From assembly GCF_002288925.2 (NCBI RefSeq), contig NW_022098072.1:18375491-18439490 (forward strand): a DNA stretch of 64,000 nt. The letters are read 5' to 3'. The translations under genes and the position numbers were made by a program. Below, piece by piece: positions 21,853 through 33,569 of the stretch. Numbering within the stretch: position 1 is the first letter of the stretch; every line of letters begins with the position of its first letter. This DNA is from Delphinapterus leucas (taxonomy: Eukaryota > Chordata > Mammalia > Artiodactyla > Monodontidae). The notes under the pieces are model-generated. The model saw nothing but the letters and a program-made list of their open reading frames with translations, did no database searches and was not told where the DNA came from.

Positions 21853-22322
21853 ATCACTAGGACAAATAGGAGAAAAGGGGGGAAAAAATCTCTTTCCCTG
21901 AACCACCTAGGTCCTGTGTAGTTACAGATCTGCCTATCTGAAACCACTGGAACATTGTATTAAAGAGACATTAAAATCATTTCTCTTCAAAAAAAAAAAG
22001 CATCTGTAGAACTAATGGTCTGCAGACAGGTAGGATGTGATGGATTCCGGAGTAAGAGAAACAGCATGATTATTTAGGGTATTGATTCATGGTGAACACA
22101 ATCTGTGTAGTTACACGTACTGTGCTTCCGCTGTGAACACTTGCTCCTCAGAAACCATAAGTGGGAACCAGGTTCAATGCCACTTTTAGAGCCTTAGAAG
22201 GAATGCTGAGAATATCTCTCAACATTTAGAGAAGGTCTTATTTAAGACAAACCCAGTGGGTGACCACCTTATTTTAAAGTCTTCTGGAGAAAAAAATGGA
22301 CATTCAAATGCCCCATTTAGAA
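21853..22322. other. Unassigned, 0.47 kb
   Basis: No repeat or exon recognised; an A11 run at about 21990-22000. Confidence 0.4.
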
Positions 22323-22337
22323 GCCTGTCTCCTTTTT

Positions 22338-22630
22338 TTTTTTTTTTTATTTTTTATTTATTTATTTTTGGCTGTGTTGGGTCTTAGTTTCTGTGCGAGG
22401 GCTTTCTCTAGTTGCGGTGAGCGGGAGCCACTCTTCATCGTGGTGCGCGGGCCTCTCACTGTCGCGGCCTCTCTTGTTGCGGAGCACGGGCTCTAGAGCG
22501 CAGGCTCAGTAGTTGTGGCCCACGGGCTTAGCTGCCCCACGGCATGTGGGGTCTTCCCAGAGCAGGCCTCGAACCCGTGTCCCCTGCATTGGCAGGCAGA
22601 TTCTCAACCACTGCGCCACCAGGGAAGCCC
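22338..22630 (-). mobile_element. CHR SINE, long form
   Basis: T-rich tail on the left followed by 'tttggctgtgttgggtctta', with the head 'gcgccaccagggaagccc' on the right. A perfect 15-bp duplication gcctgtctccttttt is at 22323-22337 and 22631-22645. Confidence 0.95.
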
Positions 22631-22954
22631 GCCTGTCTCCTTTTTGAGCAATGATTCTATTCTGTATCTAACTCAATCCTGCCAAAATATATGTCCATTA
22701 TGTGCAGACTTAATAAAGCTATCAAACTCTCTAACAGTCTATATATCTGGTATGCATTTTTACATCGCCCTGCAGCTTCCATCTTTGTAATACTGAGCAT
22801 AATTTCTTTCATCCTTTCTTGCAAGTTTCGTTTCTTCTCACTGTGTCTCTGGCTCAGTTTCCTACTTCCTTTGACCTGAGGATTCAACAGGCTAACCCAG
22901 CATGGGCTTCTATAACAGGATTGATGATTTGTACGTTTGGTGTTTCCAAATTCA

Positions 22955-23085
22955 GTATGGTCTAGCTCCTTGGAAGTTTGTTAGAAATGCAGATTCTTTG
23001 GCCCCACCTCAACCACTGGATCAGAATTTGCCTTTTAACAAGATCCCAGGTAATTCACTGCACTGGAAGCCTGAGAAGTATTGTT
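22955..23085 (+). mobile_element. MER5-like hAT-Charlie element (fragment)
   Basis: 'ttagaaatgcagattctttg', 'ccccacctcaaccactggat', 'cagaatttgccttttaacaa' and 'gatcccaggtaattcactgc' resemble the core of MER5-group DNA transposons. Subfamily and strand are uncertain. Confidence 0.5.
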
Positions 23086-23089
23086 CTAG

Positions 23090-24620
23090 AGAAGTAGAAA
23101 ATGAGAGTAACGCCATCATCCCCAATACCCTCAAAGGGCCTGGTGTTTTGATCTCTTCTGCTACTGATTTTTTCTCATAACTATGCTTCTAGCATAAATT
23201 AGTAATTTATCTGTAAAAAATCAGTAAAACTACAACATCATTTTAGAGCCATCCAGAGATGATGGTCTTTATTGTAATCTTTGAAAAAAGTTATTTCTTC
23301 AAGGTGTCATCTACTATTTATCATACAAATGACGTTCAATATATCCTACCTTGCATTGTGACTTGCTAAGGTTGATCCCTCACCCCCTAGATTATAAACC
23401 CCTGAAGGGCAGGGGCTGGGTTTTATCTCTCTTTGCAGCTTGAAAGTGGGCATATATTCAGATTTTTGTAAGCAGTTGTTGATGACTATAAAAAGAAAGC
23501 ATTTCCTTGCATCTTTTGTCCTAAACAATTAGCCCACGGAGATGCAAAAAGTTGGAGAGTCAATTGCACTTGTCAATTTCATTGTGAAAAAACAAAACCA
23601 AAATTCTTGTTAAAATCAATATAGATAAAAATCTGCCATTTCCTTTTGCCCTACCAATCCCATTATCCTACCACAGTAAGAGATAAGATAGTCTGATCAC
23701 ATTTAACACCAGGCTGTCACTACCTAGGGCTTCTTCAAATTGCTAGCAGATTAAATTCATGATCACTCTTTTCCCTAATAGCACACTTTTAAGGGTCATA
23801 CTTTTTCTAAATTTTAGATATATTTTCTGTCATACACAATTTCCTAAAGATAATCAGCCACACTGCAATCTTAATCAGTGCACTACGAAATGTTACTCTT
23901 TCTACAGCCCTAAAATATGAATAATCAAGGTCGATTTGTTTAATTTTTCATAAGGCAAGTTCCCTTCTTCATTTTGGTTCCTCTTCCTACTGAATTGCCT
24001 TTTAAGAGTAAAAGAGATCACTTTTCCTAAGGAATGTATCTACATGCTATGATATTGCCTTTTTCGAGTCATATCTTAGCACCTTTCCATCTTAAAAAAG
24101 GGCATCAACATTTTCTTTTGCTTTCCCTCTATTACTCTGTATTGTGGGTACAATAGAGGGATTTTTTTAAAGTCTTCCTTCTGCCTGAAACCCTATGTTC
24201 CAGAGTGTTCCCTGCGAAAGGCTGAGTACAAAATGGCTTTTTCAAAGTGCTTTTCTGAACACTCCTACAAGCCTTCAAAGCTTATTTGTATTTGTTGATA
24301 ATCTGCTCAACTATCCCACTTTCTCCCCTTACACAACTCTGTGCGCCTCATACAGCATCTTAAACACTTCTTCACTGATTGATCCATTGATTGGCTTTTA
24401 CTCTTTCACAGTAGATAAAGTCTGTATCCATACAGGTAAGGTAAAATTGAGAGTTCAGGCAATCACCTAGCTAATTAAAGCAAAAGCCAATCATTCTCTC
24501 CAGCCTCCGTTTTCCTCCCACAATAAAACTTGGAAACTCAGCAGACTGCATGCTTCTAACACGAATCCACACATAGTCACTAGAGTTACTCAGCCCTCCA
24601 CCAAAGTATTTTGTTTAAAA
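23090..24620. other. Unassigned, 1.5 kb
   Basis: AT-rich. 23385-23430 has a short L2-like 'cctgaagggcaggggctggg' motif. A 91-codon plus frame (24195-24470) shows no domain. Confidence 0.4.
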
Positions 24621-24633
24621 GTAGCCAAGATAG

Positions 24634-24990
24634 GGACTTCCCTGGTGGCACAGTGGATAAGAATCCCCCTGCCAATGCAGGGGACACTGGTTCGAGCCCC
24701 TGTCCGGGAAGATCTCACATGCCATGGAGCAACTAAGCTCATGTGTCACAACTACTGAGCCTGTGCTCTAGAGCCTGCAAGCCACAACTAGAGCCCACGT
24801 GCCACAACTACTGAAGCCTGTGTGCCTAGAGCCTGTGTTCCACAACAAGAGAAGCCACCGCAAGGAGAAGACTGCACAGGCAATGAAGAGCAGCCCCCGC
24901 TCTTCACAACTAGAGGAAGCCTGTGCACAGCAACGAAGACCCAACGCAGCCAAAAATAAATTTAAAAATTGAATCTTAAAAAAAAAAATA
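24634..24990 (+). mobile_element. CHR SINE, long form
   Basis: Head 'ggacttccctggtggcacag', repeated 'ccacaactactgagcc'-like units, 'gaagacccaacgcagcc', A-rich tail. Duplication gtagccaagatag at 24621-24633 and 24991-25003. Confidence 0.95.
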
Positions 24991-25032
24991 GTAGCCAAGA
25001 TAGCACAGAGCTTTGTAAAACATAAAGCCAGG

Positions 25033-25287
25033 ATGGACATATATACACCACCAAAGGTAAAACCGATAGCTAGTGGGAAGCAGCCGCATAGCACAGGGAG
25101 ATCAGCTCGGTGCTTTGTGACCACCTAGAGGGGTGGGATAGGGAGGGTGAGAGGGAGACGCGAGAGGGAAGAGATATGGGGATATATGTATATGTATAGC
25201 TGATTCACTTTGTTATACAGCAGAAACTAACACACCATTGTAAAGCAATTATACTCCAATAAAGATGTTTAAAAGAAAAAAAAAAAA
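25033..25287 (+). mobile_element. Young LINE-1 3' UTR, strongly 5'-truncated
   Basis: Begins 'atggacatatatacaccacc', passes the G-rich tract (25131-25175), carries 'ccaataaagatgtttaaaag' and ends in poly(A). Duplication agccagg (longer with one mismatch) flanks it at about 25022-25032 and 25288-25297. Confidence 0.9.
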
Positions 25288-25299
25288 TACAGCCAGGGT

Positions 25300-26486
25300 A
25301 ACCAATTTCTCCATATCAGCACAGGGTTTCAACTTATTGTATGTATTATATCATCCCAAAACATAATAAATCATGCTGCAGGTTATTTATTCATTTTCTT
25401 TTAAAATCTGACCTCTTCCTTTTTTGCAGGATACAAAGTGAAGAAGAGGCATCTTAATCTGTATATATTGGAGACAAAGCAACAGGCTTTCTAATAAACA
25501 TTAGAAACATTAGCTTTGTTTTAAATTAAAATTCTCTCCACTGTGTACATAGATTCTGTAACTGCATGAGATTTTACAAAAATTTTTTCACAGTATTTGG
25601 ACGTGTATGCAAATGATTTGGAAATAGTGTAGTGTATATATATATATTTATTTTTATATTTATTATAATCACCTCATTCCAAAAGAGTATTTAAGATGGT
25701 ATACAGAAATGCAAAACTCACATCCACATACTTATAAGCACTTACACACACATATACACTGACACGTATTATGAGACAGCCTAGGCACTATTGAGAATCA
25801 ATTTTACAGCAAAGTTCAAGCTTTAGTTCCTATTTGATAATGTGTCATTTAATTACAGAAGACAGCATATATAAATGTTTAAGTTATAAGTTAAATTGTA
25901 TTAAGCTCCTTTGCTGGTTAGACTTGAGTGAACATGACTGCATACTCTGATTTCAGGACTATAAGTAACAATATACTACATCATTAGTCATCTTCAAAGA
26001 CTAGGAGGTCTTCACACCTTTCTCTCAATTTCCCCTTGCCAGAACCAAAAAAGGATACTATAAATGTCATGTTGTAAACAATAAATCCCATTTTTATGGA
26101 CTTAGAAGTTAATTTTGCTTAGAAGCATTTTTATGGACTTTGGAAGCTAAAGAATAAAAGCAACTCAGTTTGTAAGATCAAAAACGTTCCTTCCACGGAG
26201 AAGCATTTGTTCTTTGTTCCTGGACATTCACCATTGGCTTCAGTTTCCTCTTGGTATTTTTTCACTGCTAAGAGGTATAAACTGAAAATGACATATATGT
26301 AATGAAGGCAACTTTTTACCCAGTCTCTCAATGCACAGAGAATTTTTTTTTGTTATGTATGGGAAACAATAAAACAATATTGGAAAGACCTCCCTTTCCT
26401 CCTTGCTGATGAGACGGTGATTTTGCTCAGCTGTCCACACTCCTAAGGACATGAGAAAGAGTGGTCCAGGTCCATGGGGTGAGCTG
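25300..26486. other. Unassigned, 1.2 kb
   Basis: AT-rich, with TA-rich patches at 25636-25670. A 16-base stretch containing 'ttttatggactt' occurs near 26091-26106 and again near 26128-26140. No gene seen. Confidence 0.4.
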
Positions 26487-26990
26487 TGGTTAGTCTATGG
26501 CCTTCATAGCAATGAATGATGAGATTAGGAAGGGGCATGTGACCTAGGTCTGCTCAATAAGATCCCATTTCTGCCTCTACTTCTTGTCCCTCAAAGGGAC
26601 TGTGGGTGGGAGGGAGGGAGACGCAACAGGGAAGAGGTATGGGAACATACGTATATGTACAACTGATTCACTTTGTTATAAAGCAGAAACTAACACACCA
26701 TTGTAAAGCAACTGTACCCCAATAAAGTTGTTTAAAAAAAAAAAGGGACTGTGAAACTACAGTGGCCGTCTTGCTACTGCAAGAGAAGCTGTGCCACCTT
26801 GATGAAAATGGCGGAACAGAAACATGGCACCTGGATCTCTGGTGCCCCTGTGGTGCCACTGGATTAACCAACTCTGAAACTGCGCTACTTCTGAAGTTTT
26901 TCTGTCACCTAAAATAGTAAATTACTAATCTTTTAAATTACTAAATTTGAATTAGGAGTTTTAGTTATTTGCACCTGAAAACTAATACAC
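26487..26990 (+). mobile_element. Old LTR-like repeat, family uncertain
   Basis: The flanks of the small LINE-1 (26605-26741) join to one sequence that ends with 'tttgcacctgaaaactaata', similar to the ends of old mammalian LTR-type repeats. It has no coding content. This is recognition from memory only. Confidence 0.3.
26605..26741 (+). mobile_element. LINE-1 3' end, only 137 bp
   Basis: Starts in the G-rich tract 'ggtgggagggagggagacgc', contains 'ccccaataaagttgtttaaa' and an A tail. A 12-bp duplication aaagggactgtg at 26593-26604 and 26742-26753 proves it is an independent, extremely truncated insertion. Confidence 0.95.
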
Positions 26991-27149
26991 CCCCTTTTAT
27001 CTCATGCTGAGACGGAGGAAGGGGAAATTCAAAATGAAGAGAGACTCGCTTGATATTTCACTATATACGTAGGAGAAAGGGAGAAAAGTGAATACAGGAC
27101 CTGAGCATGAGTACTCCAGTCATGTATTAACTGTCTCTTTAACCTCAGT

Positions 27150-27704
27150 GCTCACTCACTCATTCCATCTTCTTTTGTAGAACATTAAATTCCCTAGCAT
27201 TTTGCTGGGTACTAGGATACAAATATTAAGATACCACAGACCTCACTCTCATAGGCCGATGAACGAGACAGATGTGAAACTTGAGGGGCACCTAATTTAA
27301 CCTGGGAGTGAGGGGCCAGCTGTCTCATTTGGCTGTGTTAAAGGAAACAGACTATTCAGGGAGGGCTCCAGAAGGATTTTTTTCCCCAAGTTCTAAGATA
27401 TTTTCCTTTAATTTATCCAAACATTTCATTCATGAAGTCATTCATTTCAGAGCAAATCTAAGTGACCCTTAGAGTTGCTGTTAAAGAATCAGTCTTAGCC
27501 AGACACAGGCAATAGAGAAGGGACCGTCCAAGAAGGGAACCACAAATGTGCGCAAAGGCATAGAGGTACGAGAGAACACAGCTGGGAACTAAAAGTCACC
27601 TAGTACATCTGGCCCTAGAGAAACAGACGTGAACCAGACGATACAGGTCTTTATCCTGGTGAGAATCAAGAGCTATCAGAGGACTGCAAGTGACAGAGAG
27701 ACAT

Positions 27705-27757
<53 letters not shown>

Positions 27758-27900
27758 TAAGCAAACCACTCCGGCATTAGAAAAGGATGATAAATGCGGA
27801 AAGGGAAAATTGAAGAGAGAGAGGGACAACGCTCTGAAGCTATTGCAGAAGTCCACCCAAAAATGGTTAGGACCCAAACAAAGGCTGTGGCAATAGGGAC
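27150..27900 (-). mobile_element. L2, reverse, fragmented
   Basis: Blocks such as 'tgctgggtactaggatacaa', 'gcgcaaaggcatagaggtac' and 'attgcagaagtccacccaaa' follow the reverse complement of L2 in order. A TA microsatellite interrupts it. Confidence 0.5.
27708..27755. repeat. (TA)n microsatellite, about 24 units
   Basis: Uninterrupted TA/AT alternation. The apparent reading frame with Tyr-Ile repeats across it is an artefact. Confidence 0.97.
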
Positions 27901-27929
27901 AGAAAGAAAAAGAGGGAAGATAACGATGA

Positions 27930-28278
27930 TTAAAAGAAATTGATCCGAAACAGAAACAGACTCACAGACATGGGGAACAGACTTGTGGTTGACAAGGGGG
28001 CGGGGGTCGGGGGGTTGTGGGGAGGTGTTGTTGGTGAGGGAAGGATGGATTGGGAGTTTGGGATTAGCAGATGCAAACTATTATATATAGAATGGATAAA
28101 CAACAAGGCCCTACTGTCTAGCACAGGGAACAATATACTATATCCTGTGATAAACCATAACGGAAAAGAATATGAAAAAGAATGTATATATATGTAAAAC
28201 TGAATCACTTTACTGTACAGCAGAAATTAACACAACATTGTAAATCAATTGTACTTAAGAAATAATAATTTTTTAAAA
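27930..28278 (+). mobile_element. LINE-1 3' end, cetartiodactyl type
   Basis: Has 'agactcacagacatggggaa', a dense G tract (27996-28022), 'caacaaggccctactgtcta', 'actgaatcactttactgtac' and an A-rich tail. It is older than the copies with 'gcaattatactcc'. Confidence 0.8.
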
Positions 28279-28279
28279 A

Positions 28280-28910
28280 CCTGATTGCTGGCAGAGTAAA
28301 TGGAGGGACAGGAAAGGTAACCTAAGCTGACTCCAGGGGGAGATGACCCAGCCAAGAACAGAGACAGGACATCCATGGAGAGGAGAAGTATAGCACGGCA
28401 TAAGCAAGAGACACTGCCCTGGCCAGGAGCCATGAGGAGAGTGCCATGTGTCCTGATGGCAAATAGTCCATCCCAGTGTCACCTCTGCAATCTGAACCCA
28501 CCTGAACTGAGTTCATCTCAGAAAATATGTCACTCATCAACTGTGAATAAACGATCATCTCCTCTTCCTAACCCCTTTCAATCCTCAAGTAACAGAAAAC
28601 CTCAGATGTAGATATAAATACAGTGATTTATTTTAGGACAGGTGGATAAAACACAATGTAATACAAGGGAAATGGAAGAGTAAGTTGAACATCTTTGTTT
28701 ACCTAGGAGCATAAATAAGCTCAAAATTAAAGAGAAATCATTGAAAGTGATTTTCCCGTTTTAGTTTGGCTAGTTGGTCTGTATCACACTGTGTAAATGC
28801 AACAGTTAACTTATATTAATATTTACATTTGCTTATTCATGTATGTTGTATAGGAAATAGGAGATGTATAAATACATAGATATTTTTAAGTTACCTTCTG
28901 ATGGTATCCT
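28280..28910. other. Unassigned, 0.6 kb
   Basis: 28280-28450 may be old L2-like in reverse; the rest is AT-rich and unrecognised. Confidence 0.35.
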
Positions 28911-28927
28911 TAAAGACACAGATGTTG

Positions 28928-29135
28928 AGCTTCCCTGGTGGTGCAGTGGTTGAGAGTCCGCCTGCCGATGCAGGGGCCACGGGTTCGTGCCCCGGTCCGG
29001 GAAGATCCCACATGCCGCGGAGCGGCTGGGCCCGTGAGCCATGGCCGCTGAGCCTGCACGTCCGGAGCCTGTGCTGCGCAACGGGAGAGGCCACAGCAGG
29101 GAGAGGCCCGCGTACCGCAAAAAAAATAAAAAATA
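28928..29135 (+). mobile_element. CHR-type SINE, young form
   Basis: Full copy with a short A/AAATAAA tail. A perfect 16-bp duplication aaagacacagatgttg is at 28912-28927 and 29136-29151. Confidence 0.96.
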
Positions 29136-29151
29136 AAAGACACAGATGTTG

Positions 29152-29480
29152 CCTATGAATAAATTTACTTGCAGCCTTCAATGACATTCTATATGAAAGG
29201 GAAATGGCCTTCAACAAATGGAAGGACAACTGGAACCCCCAGAGGCAGCTCTTTTTGGCCTGAGGCAGGTACCTGGGAGAGCAGAGTCCTGTTTCCTCAC
29301 GCCCCCCTTCGCCCTGGCTGAGTCAGCAAAGGCTACACCAATCTCTTTCTCCAGCATATCTGGTATCTAACAAATAAGTCAGGTTGACTTTTCCCTCACT
29401 GCCTACCTCAGAAAAATTGTATTAGATATGGAGGAGGTAGGCAGTAAGGAATGCCTACTACTCATTCAGAAAAAAAAATT
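29152..29480. other. Unassigned, 0.33 kb
   Basis: No exon or named repeat seen. An 'aggtaggcagt' motif and its complement 'actgcctacct' occur at 29434-29446 and 29398-29408. Confidence 0.4.
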
Positions 29481-29484
29481 CGTG

Positions 29485-29760
29485 GAGGAACTATTGTGAG
29501 TAAAGTGCCTACAAAGCTGTAGCTCCTGCCTTCAAGGCGTTTACAACCGTATTAGTCCCGTACCAGTGGTGAAAAGAGTGAGCTACAGCAGCGCCTTAAG
29601 CTGCGGGGCTTGATTCACAGCAGCATGAGGAACTGAGCTAGCTCTTAAAACTGAGTGAGCTTTCTTTAAGGGGCAGGAAGAGGAAAGACTATTCGAAGTT
29701 AAAGGAACAGCGTGAGCAAAGAAATGAAGGTCAGAAAGAACGCGGTGAACGCAGGGCATA
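29485..29760 (-). mobile_element. L2 fragment (reverse)
   Basis: 'tagctcctgccttcaaggcg' and 'aaaggaacagcgtgagcaaa' match the reverse complement of internal L2 segments in order. Confidence 0.5.
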
Positions 29761-29769
29761 ACTCACACG

Positions 29770-29990
29770 TCTGCTCTTCGGTGACTCCCCTCGGGCCTCT
29801 GACGCCACTCCGGTGCCTCCGTAGCATCTCCTACGGCTCAGAGTTACCTCCTTACTGATGTCTCTCCCCAGCAAGAATACTAACTACTAGAGCCTGGGAC
29901 GTGCTTTTTCATCTTTGCATTCCCAGCAGGTGCTACCGCACCTGTGCATCATTGGTATTCAGCACCAGCTTGTTGAAGGAACATGACTGC
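29770..29990 (+). mobile_element. L2 3' fragment
   Basis: 'aagaatactaactactagag', 'catctttgcattcccagcag' and 'gtattcagcaccagcttgtt' follow the last part of L2. Confidence 0.45.
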
Positions 29991-29999
29991 CTGTGTGAT

Positions 30000-30250
30000 T
30001 CAGTGAAGGCAATTCCAGGCAGCTGGAACCAGGGGGGGTTGGGGAGATGAGATGCGAGATGAAATAAGAAATGGAGCTGGAGCCAGACCACGAAAAACTC
30101 AAACCCCATTATTAAAGACTTTAGACTTTATAGAGCACGTGGACTGTTTTCACCCTGAGGCACTGGCGGTGGACGACCAGATAAGAACCTATTATGATGA
30201 ACAGAGGCCTTGAAGGTTGGGAATATGAGAGACAGCCTGAGGGACAGAGG
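30000..30250 (-). mobile_element. L2 fragment (reverse)
   Basis: 'ggcaattccaggcagctgga' and 'ctttagactttatagagcac' suggest reverse L2. It belongs with the L2 pieces just upstream, perhaps one old element rearranged. Confidence 0.45.
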
Positions 30251-30254
30251 ACTT

Positions 30255-30425
30255 GGAAGCAATTTAGAGTCAGTACTTACCAGGTGCCAGGCATTGTGCT
30301 AAGCACTCTGTCGAAGTCTGCCTTTCCACTAAATCTTCACGGTGCTCAAGCAGGCACTATTGATATTATTCCCAATCTGAAGATAACGAATCTGAGTCCA
30401 GTCTTCACTCTTCCCAGTCACATCT
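30255..30425 (-). mobile_element. MIR-family fragment (reverse)
   Basis: 'ccaggtgccaggcattgtgc', 'taagcactctgtcg' and 'ctattgatattattcccaat' are reverse MIR/MIR3-like landmarks. Confidence 0.5.
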
Positions 30426-30764
30426 GACTCTGAGAACAAAGCAGTATTTTGAGCAAGCAAGTATGAGGAACCCAGAGGGGGAAAAAATAAAAATTCCAGC
30501 ACTGATCAAGAAGAAGCACAGTCTTCCAACAGGACTGGGGCAGTCAGTCCCCTCAAGGAAAACTGAAGCCCGCAGCCATGGACACAAAAATAAAACTCCA
30601 TCTTTGCAATGATTTAACCTCATGATGAAAAGTTTTAACACCGACTTTAAAATGTGCAGTTGCATAGTTTTTTATTTTGTTTTATTCTTTTCAGATAGTA
30701 CAAGAGCAGAGATAGTTGAAGACCTTTGCCCCGGAATAGATTTCTCCATAAAAATTTCCATGCA

Positions 30765-30965
30765 GGGTTTCCCTGGTGGCGCAGTGGTTGAGAGTCCGCC
30801 TGCCGATGCAGGGGACACGGGTTCGTGCCCCGGTCTGGGAAGATCCCACATGCCGCGGAGCGGCTGGGCCCGTGAACCATGGCCGCTGAGCCTGCGCGTC
30901 CGGAGCCTGTGCTCCGCAGCGGGAGAGGCCACAACAGTGAGAGGCCCGCGTACCTCCAAAAAAAA
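30765..30965 (+). mobile_element. CHR-type SINE, young form
   Basis: Complete copy with box A intact. A perfect 14-bp duplication aaaatttccatgca at 30751-30764 and 30966-30979. Confidence 0.96.
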
Positions 30966-30979
30966 AAAATTTCCATGCA

Positions 30980-31870
30980 AGGAATATTTACAGGGATAAC
31001 TATTTTCTCCTTGAAGACATGAATTTGCTCTTATTCATTTTTGTACTTGACCTAACACAACCCTTCACACATAGTTGAAGCCCTATAATGTATCTTAAAC
31101 CAACCGGAACCTAATCAGTTTGGGAATGATAGAAGGCGTGGCGGAAAGGTGACCGACATTGAGTGAGAGGCTCAGAATCCTAAGTGTTGTCTCGGGGGTG
31201 GGGAGGAGTAGAAGAAAGAAAGAAAGAAAGAGACCACAGACTTCCCTCTGCAGGATACAGTGATATTTTCCCAGAAGCAGCCTCTTAAAGCCTGTTGCTA
31301 TCAGGAGGAGAAATCGTAACTGATCACAAGTTAACATTTACTGCCTTTGTCCAAAAAAAAAAAGCCACAAATTAAGCATGGGGAAAAAAAAAAGTGAAGA
31401 TCCTTATCGCCTGGAACGAAAGCACGCATCAGTGACGTGCAGAACAGACAAGGGATGCCTACATCCTTTTTGAAAGAAAACAAACCCCCAGGTGATTTTT
31501 TTTTTTAATGGCTACTAGATTATAACAGTCTAGAGAGTGAGGAAATAAGGATTGAATTAGAAGAAACACTGATATAAGGAGATCATGATGCAGTTTTACA
31601 GAGCAGTATTAATATTGTAAAGAAAATAATTGGAAAATAACTTCACCTCTAAAAATGTATGAATTTACTTAGTTTCTGTATTAATGAACTTACTGGTGAC
31701 ATGAAATAACATCTTAATGAATCCATGCCCCTAGAACACACTCACACCAAGTGTTCATCATTCTAAATCTGTTGCCTTTTAGTTGTTTTCTTCATTTGCC
31801 TAAGTAGCCAGCAAAGCCTCTGAAAACATTCTTTTTAAAGGACCAAAAATCAATGTCTTGATTCTTTCAT
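30980..31870. other. Unassigned, 0.9 kb
   Basis: Contains a short GAAA repeat (31211-31231) and A-runs at 31351-31362 and 31384-31393. No gene recognised. Confidence 0.4.
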
Positions 31871-31879
31871 TCTTTGTAC

Positions 31880-32140
31880 AAGTATTTTTCCTAACCATTT
31901 ATTAAACAGAAGCACTCGATACTCCTGTCCCCTGGGGGATGTGATGATAAATGGCAAATTCCAGAGGTAGAGAGTTCTAATCCTGTAGCAGAGCTGACAG
32001 CTCCACAAAGAACTACAATTCAAGTAGTAAGTGCCACAGGAGAGATATTAACGTGCCCCTAGGAGTTCAAAAAACGGAGAAAACACTTCTGGCCGAGGTG
32101 ATCAGGGAAAGCTCCATACAGGAGGAAATGAGTAGGTTCC
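31880..32140 (-). mobile_element. L2 fragment (reverse)
   Basis: 'catttattaaacagaagcac', 'aagtagtaagtgccacagga' and 'gaggtgatcagggaaagctc' follow reverse L2 in order. Confidence 0.5.
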
Positions 32141-32900
32141 TAACCTAAAAAACGCCCCCTCCTTTGGCTTTCAGAAAGAGATGTCACCTAATGCCAAGTG
32201 CTTTGCTTTTCCCTCCGTGTGCTCGCTCGTTGACTGAGAGAAGAAATCCTGACCTGTCTCCTTCAGGATCCAAGTGCTTCTTGGATAAATACAACACACA
32301 AAAAATAACCACCAACAGAATTCCTACACGTGTCTTCAAATTAGTGACAATAATTTTCGCAAAGTGGGTGGTAAATTCAGCGGCGTGTTGTGAGACGATT
32401 TACCTTTTCCTTCTCTGTGCTTTTCACTCATTCATACAAGGGAAGTGTTTTCAGTCAATCCAGCAACACACCTGAAACAAACAAATGACCTAACACGCAA
32501 ACAAACAACCCAAGACTATTGGCTATAATGATTTAATCCTTGAATATTAGTGAGGATGATGCAATATTTGGCTTTAACCCCTGGCTCCCTTGTGTTCGCT
32601 AGAAGCCCTCCTGGCAAGGGGAGATGGAGGGAAGGGACATATTCCATCCCTGCCCCCACCTCCAGATGTGAGCCTGTCTCTGTCCCCTTGTATTCGTCAC
32701 CTTTCTTCACCTGTCAGCAAAGAGGAGGGTATAACTGTGTTCTCATAATGAGTGTTAGACACATAGGAATCATCTAGAGGGCTTTTCAATTATAAACATA
32801 ATGTAACTAAATTTTGAAAATCTATATTTCACTACATTGAAAAAAGAATGTATCTATATGGTCTTCCTTTTGGAAAGAAGGGGAAAAAAAGAGAGCGTTA
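32141..32900. other. Unassigned, 0.75 kb
   Basis: A 103-codon plus frame (32164-32475) and smaller ones have no recognisable motif. 32740-32785 ('cataggaatcatctagaggg') is faintly MER5-like. Confidence 0.35.
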
Positions 32901-32912
32901 AAAATATTTCTA

Positions 32913-33120
32913 GGGCTTCCCTGGTCGCGCAGTGGTTGAGAGTCCACCTGCCGATGCAAGGGACACGGGTTCGTGCCCCGGTCCGGGAAGATCCCACATG
33001 CCGCGGAGCGGCTGGGCCCGTGAGCCATGGCCGCTGAGCCTGCGCGTCCAGAGCCTGTGCTCCGCGACGGGAGAGGCCACAGCAGTGAGAGGCCCGCGTA
33101 CCGCAAAAAAAAAAAAAAAA
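32913..33120 (+). mobile_element. CHR-type SINE, young form
   Basis: Complete, with a single change in box A (tcgcgcagtgg) and an A18 tail. Imperfect duplication aatatttcta/aaaatttcta flanks it. Confidence 0.95.
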
Positions 33121-33179
33121 AATTTCTAAATCTCGCACTATTTCTAAACCCACTCACTTCCCCAGACACAGATGTTCCT

Positions 33180-33560
33180 TTGAGTTTGGGATGTATGCAG
33201 CCTTTCTTCTATTTTTTTCAATAAACAATATATGGTGTTTTCTCTGCTTTTTGAATTTATACAAATGGTATCCCATTATCCACGTCATTCTGCAACTTGC
33301 TATTTTTCTTCTTAATGTTGTGTTTCTAAGATCTGTCCATGTTTGTTTTGCATATGAGATCCGGTTCATTACCAGATCTCATATGCAAAGATAATTATAA
33401 TTATGGTCTGTTTCATGGGCCCATTTCCCACCGATGGGCAGTGAGGATGTTCCCTATTGTTCACTATTACGATGCTGCAAAGGTTTTCCTCCTCTGTCTG
33501 TCTGTGCAGCTGTGCAATAGTGTGGGGCATTTGCACATTTTAAACTTAACTACGATGGAA
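33180..33560 (-). mobile_element. Old LINE-1 3' UTR-like (reverse)
   Basis: 'aatggtatcccattatccac', 'cttgctatttttcttcttaa' and 'aagatctgtccatgtttg' resemble the reverse of an old LINE-1 3' UTR that also occurs near 39985-40200. It contains a hairpin at 33347-33389. Confidence 0.4.
33347..33389. repeat. Perfect 15-bp inverted repeat
   Basis: tttgcatatgagatc at 33347-33361 pairs exactly with gatctcatatgcaaa at 33375-33389, separated by 13 bases. Each arm holds an octamer-like 'atatgcaaa'. Confidence 0.95.
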
Positions 33561-33569
33561 GTACATTTC

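Noticed and set aside
27690..27896. Tyr-Ile repeat protein
   Set aside because: Translation of a TA microsatellite.
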